Shown one piece after another: positions 1-10,053 of a stretch of 64,000 nucleotides of DNA. The stretch lies in contig NC_068939.1 in the NCBI RefSeq assembly GCF_016801865.2, positions 128,264,967 through 128,328,966 on the forward strand, in the 5' to 3' direction. A model generated the notes under the pieces. The model saw only the letters and a list, made by a program, of their open reading frames with translations. It had not been told where the DNA came from and ran no database searches. The position numbers were made by a program, and so were the translations under genes. The stretch's first letter is position 1. The number at the start of each line of letters is the position of its first letter. Source of the stretch: Culex pipiens pallens. Taxonomy: Eukaryota > Arthropoda > Insecta > Diptera > Culicidae.

Positions 1-430
1 CGCACCCAAGAGTTAGGGGGAAAACTTCTGCACGGGCGGAAACACTTTGAGGTGCATCGCGGCGACCTATTAATGATACGGTGAATTATTCATGGACCAA
101 CATAACGAGGGGAATTAGCGGAGAGCCTCATTTTGTTTGTTTTGTGTTTTGGTTGCGGGTGTTAGGGAATGGGGGTCGATAAAATATTTATCAATTTGAT
201 GTGCGTAAATATTGTGTTTGCGTAGCAAGTCAAACAAATAATTTTGGTCAAAGTTAGGCTATATTGAATTCCAGTAAGATAATTTAAGAAGACTTGCCGG
301 ATATCCATTTTGGGCACTCTTAGTCAAATGACCTTTTTCAGTCTAATTTGAGTTGATCGCTTGAATTCAACAAATGTTTTCGAGTTTTTTTATTTTGTAT
401 TATTTATTTTGAATGAAACTTTGTTTGAAT
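1..430. other. Unannotated flank, partly unique
   Basis: The first ~180 bases have mixed base composition with CpGs and look unique. The rest becomes AT-rich. I see no reading frame, RNA gene or repeat structure. Confidence 0.4.
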
Positions 431-640
431 CATTTTTCATCCTTTAATTTTTCATGCAAGTATCCATACAATTTTGCATGATGGTTGTGTTAAATGGACA
501 TGTGAATGTTTAAAATCTGTAGCATGATAAGAAATTTTCTGATCGATTTGGTGTCTTCGGGCAAAATTTTAGGTTAAGATTAGGACTTACATGGGAAAAA
601 ACTTCACGTTTAATTGGTTAAGTCAAATGGACCATTAGCA
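431..640. repeat. Degenerate foldback-family fragment
   Basis: The sequence holds decayed versions of modules that recur across the window: a 'caagtatccatacaattttg' type block, 'atggacatgtgaatgtt', and 'gatcgatttggtgtcttcgg'. The same order of modules is seen near 62905-63050 and in the central part of the 10054-12219 palindrome. It is non-coding. Assignment rests on these short motifs, so the boundaries are approximate. Confidence 0.5.
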
Positions 641-762
641 AGATTTATTAATGGAAATACTCACAATTGATTGACTGCTTGTCTCACAACTTCTATCAGC
701 TTTTTAATTAAATTTACATAATTTTAATATTGAGCTCCCCTACAGTCTGGTACACAGCCATA

Positions 763-780
763 ATGCTATGCTATGCTATG
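763..780. repeat. Short 5-bp microsatellite
   Basis: About 3.5 copies of ATGCT run here. Confidence 0.7.
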
Positions 781-873
781 TTTCAAAAAATGGAGATTGA
801 ACAAATAACAAAGTTTCAAATCTGCTCAAAATTAATAAAAATGTTTATGACATTGTTGTTGACAATTGCATAA

Positions 874-1105
874 GACCGTTGCAAATATTTTTCGGTTTAT
901 GTCGCCCCCTTTCAAAACTGGTCCGAAAAATCGGAGAACAATTTTTTTTTTCAAAAAACTTCTAAATTTCATTGAAAATAGAAGAATGATCAACTGAAAA
1001 CAATCTAAATTCATTTTTCTGCATTGATAATCATATTTAGAATAATACCCCCCCCCCACCTTCCCCCCCCCCCTACACTTTGGTCAGAGTCTTCAAAAAA
1101 TATAC
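874..1105 (+). mobile_element. Truncated MITE, GGCCGTTGCAAAT family, copy 1
   Basis: It begins with a variant of the terminal sequence GGCCGTTGCAAATATTTTTC, preceded by TAA, followed by 'tttatgtcgcccc'. It then shares a body (aactgaaaacaatctaaat..., tgcattgataatcatattta) with the complete copy at 52148-52638. C-runs near 1050 and 1068 correspond to the C-run near the right end of that copy. The right end here is degenerate. It has no coding capacity. Confidence 0.7.
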
Positions 1106-1220
1106 TCAGCGGCATAAATGTAAAATTAAAAATAGAAAAATTAAAAATCTACAGAATATGCCTATAGATTTGTTAGTATTTTATAAACATTTTACAAATT
1201 ATAAATTTGTTATTATTTAT

Positions 1221-1235
1221 AAATTCATTATCAAT
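1221..1235. repeat. Target-site duplication of gag-only element A (left)
   Basis: AAATTCATTATCAAT occurs here and again at 3074-3088, exactly flanking the element. A 15 bp duplication is typical of LINE-type target-primed reverse transcription. Confidence 0.9.
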
Positions 1236-3073
1236 TTCAATTCAATTCAATTAGTTTTTATTAGTAAATAATCAATTCACAATTTCGTAATTCTTATAAC
1301 CTAATAGAGTTTTGGAGTACCTTTCAACTATGATTTGTACTATAGTTCATTTTGATGTAATTGGATATTCTAACAATGGATTTGGCAAGAGAAGGAAAAT
1401 TAAAAAAAAAACCTTCTAGATTTACTAAGGAAAAGGATAGAAATAGAAAAGCTTAAAACTAGATCACAGTTTGTTTTGTCTTTTGACGTCGAAAAACTTC
1501 GCTGCACAAGGCAGCTTATCCGTTGTAGATATACTTCATCATCAGCTCACTAAGAGCTTGGAATTGTTCTGCCTTGTTCCGGCAGGCACGAAAGCGCGTG
1601 AGCATCTCTCCAGCAAGAGCGAAAAACTCGGGAAGCGTGAAGAGGTCATCTCCGGTAACGTCTGCTTGTCCCGGTGAAGTACCGCTCCCAGAAGCGGCTA
1701 CTCTAGCGTACGAACCTCCCCAACCGGGAGGGAACGCTGGGTTGGTCGATGGAACCGCTCCGCCGCCAGCTGCTGCAGCGTTCGTGCTCGAAGTCTTTGG
1801 AGGTTGGCGGGACGCTGGCGCTTTCTTCTTTTTGTCCTGCTCCTCGAGGTACTTTTCCCGCGCGGCACAGCCACGGAAATTCGCCGTGTGGTTTCCACCA
1901 CAGTTCGCGCACTTGACGCGCGCTTTGTGCTGCTGGGCGTTTTCCCCCAGCTGGTCTTTCCGCGGAAGATTGCACCTTTCGGTGAAGTGGGTCTCACCGC
2001 ACTTTACGCACCGGGGCGGAAGATTACAGTTTCTTGAACCGTGTCCGAATTTTTGACAGCGGTGGCATTGCGCTGCGTCGGTCGGATTCTTCGTGTAGAA
2101 TCGCCACGTCACGAAGAAGCCGTCCAGTGCTTTGATCCGCCGTAGGTCCTGGATTTTGACGGACCCACGATCGAAGTACAGGAGGTACAATGTGTACGTA
2201 CCTGTCACCGTTGTCGATTTCGAGAGCACCTTAACCTCTCGAGGCTTAACCTTGATGCCCGACAGGTGTTCTTCCAGGTCGGAGATCGGGCGGTCCGGAT
2301 ATCCCTGAAGGACGATCTTCACTGGGACCTTCTCTGCAGGATCAAATGTGAAGAATTTGAAGTTTCGCAACTTCAACTTCTTCACCACCAAGTCGAAATT
2401 CAGCTTCTTGTGTGTAATCACTTGCACTGAAGTTTTACTAATTTTAAGACAATATTGGAGTCCCTCAAGCAACTCGTCAACATCGTCCGCCAACGTATCC
2501 AAAACAAAAATTGGAGGTGGTCGTCGTTCCTTCGGAGAGTTACACTTTTTCTGCTTTCCTTGCTTGCGCGCAAGTTCATCATCATCATCGTCGTCGCCAG
2601 TACTGCTGCTGTCACTGGCGGTGTTGTTTTCTTCTCCACTCAGCATCTCAAATTCGTTGCTGGTGGGAACGTTGGAAGTGGTTGTTGTCGTGGTGCTTGT
2701 GGACGGCTGCTGCTGCTGCTGCTGGCCGGAAGTGCTTCCGGATGCCCGGGTCGATTGTCTCGTCCGTACTGGGGACTCACGTGGACGGTATGACACGTGT
2801 AAAAACGATGGATCGGTGACGTCACTGGGCACGCTCCCGTGCGCGATGGCGGTCGATGCGGCGTTGGTGTGTTTACCTTTCTGCACTCTGCCGGTAGATG
2901 AACTTCGCGGGTTTTTCGAGGCCGCACTCGAACTGCCACGGCCACGGCCGGCCCTTGGCATGCTGGAGCAGCAAACTCGCGGGTAAACACGGTTAATTAC
3001 GGCGAAAAAATCGAAAAGTTTGTGGAGCTCCGAACAGTTGACTGTTGCTGGCTGGTGTTGCCAGTCCCGATGA
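1236..3073 (-). mobile_element. Complete gag-only non-LTR retroelement A (CM-gag-like)
   Basis: This is a 1838 bp element on the minus strand bounded by 15 bp target duplications. It has a ~112 bp 5' leader, one gag-like ORF (1516-2961), a ~280 bp 3' untranslated region and a terminal TTGAA repeat tail at 1236-1252. There is no endonuclease or reverse transcriptase ORF, and none is missing through 5' truncation because the 5' end abuts the target duplication. Element B at 13792-15575 has the same layout and a related 3' UTR ('ctgtgatctagttt', 'ttctatttctatcc'). The layout matches the gag-only CM-gag element known from Culex pipiens. I infer that a Jockey-clade LINE elsewhere supplies reverse transcriptase. 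Confidence 0.9.
1516..2961 (-). CDS. Gag-like ORF1 protein with three zinc knuckles, element A
   Basis: A 481-residue nucleocapsid-like protein of Jockey-type non-LTR elements, expected to bind RNA and package the element transcript. The N-terminal third is low complexity: basic/Ser-rich start MPRAGRGRG, a Gln run (~80-85), a Thr run (~90-95) and an Asp run (~123-128). A conserved globular segment (~150-290, starting near PPPIFVLDTLADDVDELL) corresponds to the region preceding the knuckles in this family. Three knuckles follow: CX2CX4HX4C at 299-312, CX2CX3HX4C at 318-330 and CX2CX3HX6C at 351-365. The tail ends DLFTLPEFFALAGEM...KYIYN. The frame stays open upstream to 3093, but the start at 2961 is chosen because element B starts at the equivalent Met and upstream DNA is the leader. 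The frame is intact, with a TAA stop. The core is about four-fifths identical to element B by eye. Confidence 0.9.
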   Translation of the reverse strand: MPRAGRGRGSSSAASKNPRSSSTGRVQKGKHTNAASTAIAHGSVPSDVTDPSFLHVSYRPRESPVRTRQSTRASGSTSGQQQQQQPSTSTTTTTTSNVPTSNEFEMLSGEENNTASDSSSTGDDDDDDELARKQGKQKKCNSPKERRPPPIFVLDTLADDVDELLEGLQYCLKISKTSVQVITHKKLNFDLVVKKLKLRNFKFFTFDPAEKVPVKIVLQGYPDRPISDLEEHLSGIKVKPREVKVLSKSTTVTGTYTLYLLYFDRGSVKIQDLRRIKALDGFFVTWRFYTKNPTDAAQCHRCQKFGHGSRNCNLPPRCVKCGETHFTERCNLPRKDQLGENAQQHKARVKCANCGGNHTANFRGCAAREKYLEEQDKKKKAPASRQPPKTSSTNAAAAGGGAVPSTNPAFPPGWGGSYARVAASGSGTSPGQADVTGDDLFTLPEFFALAGEMLTRFRACRNKAEQFQALSELMMKYIYNG

Positions 3074-3088
3074 AAATTCATTATCAAT
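3074..3088. repeat. Target-site duplication of gag-only element A (right)
   Basis: This is an exact copy of the 15 bp at 1221-1235, directly adjoining the 5' end of the minus-strand element. Confidence 0.9.
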
Positions 3089-4025
3089 AACACTTCAAAC
3101 TCGAAATTAAGAAACTCATTTATTTGTTTCTATCGTTAAAATTGTCCAAAATGCATTCAAATTCGCACTAAGGCAAGTTGAGAATATTGAAAACGTTCAT
3201 GTTATCATTTTTACAGTATCAAGCAAAATGTTTTGAAAATCACATCCATTCCTTTTTTGATAAACAAAAGAAATCCTGCAAAAACAGCTTTTAATTTAAT
3301 AAAAAAATTAATTGAAAAAAATAAGACTGAAATTTAACCTGCAAAATTTAGAATTTTGTGAAAAATAATTGGTTTTCCAATGTTACCTTAAAACATTTTA
3401 AGACTTAGAATATATTGAAAAAAAAAAAAGCAGAGCAATCCACTTTAACGACCCCCGGGTCTTTTGTGGTCTCTGTTGCAAGTTTCTGCTCATTTCTAGG
3501 TGTCCGAAGGTTATGTGTGGTGAGTCAACCAAAACCTCTTTTACGCAAATGGACCGACGCTTTACTTCCCCATCCGATATTGAAACATTGGCTCGATATG
3601 TATCTGTGCTTTTTTTGCCCCTTTCAATACTTAAAAAAGTTTTAATAAAAGATGTCAAACTATTTATGCAACAAGTTGCAAAAAGGTGATTTCATTTGAG
3701 AATTACAGGAAAAGTAAGTAGTTTCAGAACGGAATTTCAAAAAAGCTATTTTTATCACTTTTAATATGCAAGGCTTTGCTTTAAAATTTTGGAATAATAT
3801 TAAATATTAATAAAATTAATATTGAAATAATAATAAATATTTTGTTGAACAGATTGCCAATTTTTACCTTTAAAATTGAAAGTTAATAATAATTTCGATT
3901 CTATGCAAATATTTTGAATCAAAACAATGAAAAGTTACATTTTTAAGAATAATTAAATCTTATCTTCTCTCCTCAAATTAAATAAAAAGAGTATTTTATG
4001 TTTCAAATAATACCATATGATTTAA
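3089..4025. other. AT-rich spacer with a small repeat fragment
   Basis: The stretch is mostly AT-rich and without a supportable gene. Positions ~3658-3740 carry 'tttatgcaacaagttgcaaaaagg' type sequence and 'aaaagtaagtagtttcagaacgga', which match parts of the repeat at 48795-49110. This looks like an internally deleted member of that family. Small frames on both strands in 3398-3658 have no protein features. Confidence 0.5.
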
Positions 4026-4433
4026 CATTCCAACTCCCAAGGCTCTAGAAAAGTTGGAAAAGTTTCTTCAACTCGCTGGTTCTCAGGCATAACTCAACCA
4101 ATCAAGACGATTCTTTTTTCCAGTGATTTATTAGGATGTCTAGATGATCCTAGAACTTTGCAGAACTCAATTTGAACAAATCTGTAATTTTTGCGAAACA
4201 TCGTTTAATTTTTTTTTTCGTGTGTAAAAAAAATTCGCCGAAAATTCCACGGAGGCAGTCATTTTAAAAAGGTGGAACGATGTTTTTGGTCGCTAATAGT
4301 ACAGATTTGATCAAATCAAGTTCTGCAAAATTTTACGATCATCTAGACATTCTTACAAATCACTGGAAACCCCGATTGCTTGTGTTACTACCGAGAACCA
4401 GCGAGTTGAAGTTACCGTTCCAACTGTTTTGGG
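4026..4433. mobile_element. Small palindromic MITE
   Basis: The left arm (~4026-4205) is an imperfect reverse complement of the right arm (~4265-4433). Shared blocks include CAACTCGCTGGTTCTC / GAGAACCAGCGAGTTG, ATGTCTAGATGATC and AACATCGTT...; the ~60 bp between the arms forms the loop. It is non-coding. No clear target duplication was found. Confidence 0.75.
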
Positions 4434-4887
4434 AGGCTTGGGCGTCCGTGTAAGTTGGATATGCGTTGAGCGTTCCAGTGTTAAGATATCTTGAATTGTG
4501 ATAATAGATAATTAACAATAGAATCTTGGTGAGGAGAAACCTGAAAAGAGGCTTGGATCTTTCATTGAAGAATTTGTGTTATCAAATTTATCTTAATATT
4601 TGGTCATGCTTTCCGCTTTCCTCGCAGTGGAAAGACAGCAAAATCAAACAAAAAATCAATTTATAAATTAGGCTTCCCTTACCCACTTTCACGTATGCAT
4701 ATCGACTCATAATCATCTTCGATAAGGTCTGTGTGAGTGAAAGGACGCAATTCTAAAAATTGCACTTGAATGTCTCGGCACTGACTGACTGATTTGACCA
4801 TTTTTTCGTTTCATTTAATCTGTTATGGTTATGTTTAGTTAAATACTTCAAAAGTTACGAAAAAAATAGTTTTGAAAACTCCAGTAA
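4434..4887. other. Featureless intergenic DNA
   Basis: I see no reading frame, tandem repeat or element end here. Confidence 0.4.
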
Positions 4888-5310
4888 GGCCGTTGCAAAT
4901 ATTTTTCAAAGTTTATGTCGCCCCCCTTCAAAGTTGGCATGAATTATCAGGGGGCAAAAAAAATATTTTTCGAAAAACTTCAAAATTTTAATGAAAATTA
5001 AAGTTTAATCAACTGAAAACCAGTTAAAATGCATTTTCCCGCGTTTATAATCATATTTAGCATGTTTGAACTCCTTTGAAAATATTTTAAATTTTCATGA
5101 AATACCAATGTACAGTCCCACGAAAGTTTTTTTTTTTGCGAAAAAAGAAAATCTGTCAATACCTTGATATTTTCAAAACTTATGATTGGAAAGCAACTGT
5201 ACGCCTGTAAAATGCATTTTAAAACACTTTTTTCCATCCAAATGTTGATACCTAGGCTTGTAATTTCATTTTTTTCATTTTTTTTTTATTTTTTGCCTCT
5301 AAAAATGGCT
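4888..5310 (+). mobile_element. MITE, GGCCGTTGCAAAT family, copy 2
   Basis: It starts with GGCCGTTGCAAATATTTTTC after TAA and continues through the same internal blocks as the complete copy at 52148-52638. These include 'ctgaaaaccagttaaaatgc', 'gcgtttataatcatatttagcatgtttg', 'aatgtacagtcccacgaaa' and 'caaatgttgatacct'. The diagnostic inverted right end is missing, so the copy is 3'-truncated and its right limit is approximate. Confidence 0.75.
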
Positions 5311-6060
5311 TTGACCACATTTATTGGTCGAAAATTGTGAATCGAAAAATAAAATGTTCGTGTCCGACCCCACGGCTACAAATCTGAAATATAAAAATTG
5401 TGGGTTTTACGAGCGGTTTTCCAATGATGGAAGACACAAATTTTTAAGAGCGGATACACAAGTATTTCAGAAAAAGAGCTCACAAAAATCAGGCTTTGAG
5501 TTCCAGGTTTCGGGCCAAAATTCAATCAAAAGAGCGCATCAAAACCTTCAAATTAGTAATAGGATTTTTTTCAGGGACGATTCCCCGCCGTGCACGATTT
5601 TTTAAAAATTTCTGAGAAAAGCGTTTTTCCAAAAGCAAACCTTCAACCTTTCTTTTGTAAGAAAGGCAAAAACTAAGACTCAAGACATTCTTTTTTTGAT
5701 TATGTTTCGAAAAAGGAGGGAAGAATGGAAAGAGGTCAAAAATCACCGAGAAACTCCCACGTCATTTGAAGATGATGCCTTATAACATTGTTACTGGTAC
5801 AGGCATTCTTGGAAAAATGTTAAAGGTTTAAAGGATTTTTCAAAAATACATTCAATTATTCTTTTTTTTAAGCAATCTTGTAACCGTACGGACGTTGGAC
5901 CAGAACTCATTTTATTTCTAAAAAGTACGTGTTCTTAATAGAATATTTTGTTTCAATTAAAGTTTCAATGTTTTGGTAACAATTATTTGTCTTGTCCTCT
6001 TTTTTTGTTTTTTTTTTAATATGTGTATAAAGTTAGAACAAAACATTGTAAAGGGCTACC
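5311..6060. other. AT-rich intergenic DNA
   Basis: Open frames of 74-93 codons exist on both strands across 5324-5746, but they overlap each other and show no domain, codon or start signal. I see no element ends. Confidence 0.4.
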
Positions 6061-6790
6061 AAAAACTTCAAAAATAAGTATCTATTCGAATCGCAGCCCC
6101 AATTTTCAACCCTAATTTGATTCCTTCCCAAACAACGTAACAGCAAACCCATCTGTTAGCAAAACCTTTTAACCAGACCTGCCAGTGCCAATGTGTGTGG
6201 TGTGTTAGTGTTTGCTTACGCTTTGGTGGTTTAATTGGAAAGAAACATAAAACTCGGCCATCACACTGACCCAGACCCACCCACCAATCCAACCACGTGT
6301 GCAGTGAACGAGTGTGTGTGTGTGTGTGTGTGTGTGTTTTTGTGATGATTTCGAGGCAGGAGGTCACGGTTTGATGAAAGAGCTGCTGCTTCTGCTGTTG
6401 CTACCTTTTTCCTGAGTTTTCATTAATCGACACAAAATAACCCGCCAACCTTCGCCAAGTGTATAATAATAAAAACAAAAAAAAGGCAAGCAAAAGCTTG
6501 GCCCAAAGTACTGGTACATAAACAACATTTACGTCAGCGCAGTCACTTTCAATTATTCACATCGCCGAGCGTTATGAAATAGTTAATTTGTTAAGCGCCG
6601 CAGCGTGGAAGAAGAGTGAAATAATTTTCCGTTTAAAAGCCCTGCTCCCTCACCCCTCGTCGACATTTTTAAAATTCACCACCCCCACAACAACACAATG
6701 ATGAAGCCCACGCGCGTGTGAAATTTTCATTCCGGCTAGCTGATGCCGTATTTGCCCTACTAGGTACTCCCCCCTTTGAAGTGAGTTTAT
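6061..6790. other. Probably unique sequence with a (GT)n tract
   Basis: Base composition is closer to even, with CpG sites and no internal repeats apart from a (TG)n run at about 6310-6338. The minus-strand frame at 6068-6367 crosses the dinucleotide run as His-Thr repeats and is not credible as a gene. This could be intronic or regulatory DNA. Confidence 0.4.
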
Positions 6791-7739
6791 GAATCTGGTT
6801 GGGGGGCAACTTTGTTTTAACATGGAAATGTGAAAAAAATGATTCTATCAGAATTCAATTATGACTGCAACACAACTTTTTTTCAAAACATTTGTTTTGT
6901 TCTGAAATTTAAAACAGAAATAACACAAACCTTTTTTATGCACATTTTGAATTCTTCACGAGCAGAAATTATTTTTTTGAATTATTTTGAGCATCTGTGC
7001 AAATTTTGAGCGAATTAGGTAAATTCGAGGCTGGTAGTTGGAAAAAATAATGTTTTTCATACAAAAACTATTGTTTCAAGTCGCTGGTAAATTCAGGAAT
7101 CAATCGTAAAGCTTTGGTCTGTTGCACAAAATTGTAGAGGATTAGATTTCCTGCGAAAATCTCACTTTTGAGAACATTTGTATGTAAACAGCGCTACTCG
7201 TTGATAAAATCGTAGAAAAACTAGCTACTCAATACATTCTTTTGTTTTTCCCATACAAAAACAACAAAACATTTCAAAAGAGTCAAAATTTTTAAACGTT
7301 TCTTGTTGTTTTAGCATCATCAAAATTTCAGGTTCGATTTAAAAAAATTGAAAATTTTTAAATTTGGAAGCTTGGAAAATTTTACAACGAAATTGTTCTC
7401 AAATTTAATCTAGTGAATGCTCTATTTCATATATTGAATGTCCGAATTTCTAAGCCTTAAATAATTTTTTTACAGATTTGTCTGAAAACTTGGACACTTT
7501 TTTAATTACTTTTCTACCTGAATCTTTGAAATTAACCTGAAAACAAAATAAAAGTAAAGTACTTTTCGCTTAAAATGTATTTAACAAAATGATTTCTGAC
7601 TCGAAAGTTGCCTTTTTAGTCATCTTAAAAAAACATAAAAAAATGTTTTTTTGGGAATTCCACGTGTTGTGAAAAATTGATGTTTAGAAATTAATCTAAA
7701 AAATGTTAAGAGTGTAACTTTTTCTAGCTGCTTTTATCA
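6791..7739. other. AT-rich intergenic DNA
   Basis: Many poly-A/T stretches occur and there is no supportable gene or clear element end. Confidence 0.35.
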
Positions 7740-7926
7740 AAAAACTAATAACTTTGCTGAAGTCACAAAATCGTTTAGAAAATCCTTTTTGATATCATTT
7801 TTGTAAGAAACGAAGCCAAAATGATGCAAAAATAATCTTTATTTAGTCATAGGGAACCCCCTCAACAAAATTCAGTCAATTCAAAAAAATACAAAAAAAC
7901 AATACCTTTTTTGAGAATTGCTCACT
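7740..7926. repeat. Fragment of foldback family, right end
   Basis: It contains 'aactttgctgaagtcacaaaatcg', 'tagtcatagggaaccccctcaacaaaat' and ends with GAGAATTGCTCAC at 7914-7926. That is the end motif shared by the long palindromes of this window. The order matches the terminal ~250 bp of the 10054-12219 element. Confidence 0.6.
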
Positions 7927-8518
7927 GTACAAATTGCAAAAACAAACATTGAACGCAATTTTTCATCAGAAATCACAATATTTGTCTTAAAAAAATATTT
8001 GAAAATTTCCTGTTAATGTCCATAACCCAAAACAGGGTTGCCAGCTCTACACAAAAGATTTAAAAAAAAACCTTGCAAAAACATTTAGATCCCAATTCAG
8101 AAAATCCGGCCTGGACATTTAAATTTGTCAATCATTTTGTAGGGTATTTTCAAATATATTCAGCGTTGTTAAAACGCATAGCGAACTAATAATTTTATTA
8201 TTTTGCTTGTGTCAAAAAATGTATGAAAAAAAGCAAAAAGAAAAGGAAAATACTAGTAAAATAAGAAGAAAAAAAACACATATCAGATCAGATGAGGTAA
8301 GAAGTTCAATATTAGGCCATTACAAATTCAAAGCCTCGTAAAATATTAGGTATACGCATGAGTTTCGTTTACCTTCTGTCAAATAAATTCAAATATCTAC
8401 GTATTAATGAAAGTTCTTTTTTCAATCTTTTTTCAATCAAATATAAACCAAAATAAAAAAAAAGTTAAAAAATTAAGGATTTGGTTGAAATCTCAGATTT
8501 TTTTACATGTTTACATAT
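7927..8518. other. AT-rich spacer
   Basis: I see nothing supportable. The last four bases (ATAT, 8515-8518) are one copy of the target duplication of the following element. Confidence 0.4.
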
Positions 8519-9869
8519 GGGTAATTCTCCGCCAACTCACACAGCAGTTGCCCCGACCCCTCTTCGATTTGCGTGAAACTTTGTCCTTAGGGGTAGCCTT
8601 TGTCCCTGATCACGAATCCGAGGTCCGTTTTTTGATATCTCGTGACGGAAGGGCGGTACGACCCCTTCCATTTTTGAACATGCGAAAAAAGAGGTGTTTT
8701 TCAATAATTTGCAGCCTGAAACGGTGATGAGATAGAAATTTGGTGTCAAAGGGACTTTTATGTAAAATTAGACGCCCAATTTCATGGCGTACTCAGAATT
8801 CCGAAAAAACGTATTTTTCATCGAAAAAAACACTAAAAAAGTTTTAAAAATTCTCCCATTTTCCGTTACTCGACTGTAAAATTTTTTGAAACATGTCATT
8901 TTATGGGAAATTTAATGTACTTTTTGAATCTACATTGACCCAGAAGGGTCATTTTTTCATTTAGAACAAATTTTTTCATTTTAAAATTTCGTGTTTTTTC
9001 TAACATTGCAGGGTTATTATTTAGAGTGTAACAATGTTCTACAATGTTGTAGAGCAGACAATAACAAAAATTTTGATATATAGACATAAGGGGTTTGCTT
9101 ATAAACATCACGAGTTATCGCGATTTTACGAAAAAAAGTTTTGAAAAAGTTGGTCGTCATCGATCATGGCCGTTCATGGTCACCCGCGACAGACACGGAC
9201 GACGAAACATAGAGAAACGCAAAAAGTAACTTTTTCAAAACTTTTTTTTCGTAAAATCGCGTTAACTCGTGATGTCTATAAGCAAACCCCTTATGTCTAT
9301 ATATCAAAATTTTTGTTATTGTCTGCTCTACAACTTTGTAGAACATTGTTACACTCTAAAAAATAACCCTGCAAAGTTAGAAAAAACACGAAATTTTAAA
9401 ATGAAAATTTTGTTCTAAATGAAAAAATGACCCTTCTGGGTCAATGTAGATTCGAAAAGTACATTAAATTTCCCATAAAATGACATGTTCCAAAAAATTT
9501 TACAGTCGAGTAACGGAAAATGGGAGAATTTTTAAAACTTTTTTAGTGTTTTTTTCGATGAAAAATACGTTTTTTCGGAATTCTGAGTACGCCATCAAAT
9601 CGGGCGTCTAATTTTACATAAATGTCCCTTTGACACCAAATTTCTATCTCTTCACCGTTTCAGGCTGCAAATTATTGAAAAACACCTCTTTTTTCGCATG
9701 TTCAAAAATGGAAGGGGTCGTACCGCCCCTCCGTCACGAGATATCAAAAAACGGACCTCGGATTCGTGATCAGGGACAAAGGCTACCCCTAAGGACAAAG
9801 TTTCACGCAAATCGAAGAGGGGTCGGGGCAACTTTTCCAGATTTCGTGTGAGTTGGTAGAGAATTACCC
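8519..9869. mobile_element. Long palindromic foldback element, 1.35 kb
   Basis: Two arms (8519-~9151 and ~9227-9869) are near reverse complements over ~630 bp around a ~75 bp centre. The ends are GGGTAATTCTC and GAGAATTACCC, flanked by ATAT on both sides (8515-8518, 9870-9873). Frames of 70-106 codons in the arms (e.g. 8407-8727 plus and 9652-9939 minus) are mirror images of one another in the inverted arms and are not genes. Partial relatives lie at 22197-22530 and 29446-29949. It encodes nothing, so a transposase must act from elsewhere. Confidence 0.9.
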
Positions 9870-10053
9870 ATATATAAAATATTGGTAGAAGAAAGGGATC
9901 GTTAAAACACTTCTTATTATAACAATATAATTGAAACAATATTGGACCGAAGATGGCTGGAAGTACGGTAAAAATATTTAGAAATTAAGCAGACCTAATA
10001 GATCAATAAAAATCCTTAAAAGATACTTTTATTTTCTTCAATATTAAGCCCAT

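Noticed and set aside
2348..2986. Plus-strand 212-codon frame opposite element A
   Set aside because: Antisense shadow of the gag-like ORF.
8537..9851. 70-106 codon frames repeated at 8537, 9630, 22214 and 29709
   Set aside because: All are the same arm of one foldback family; no start context, no constraint, truncated in several copies.
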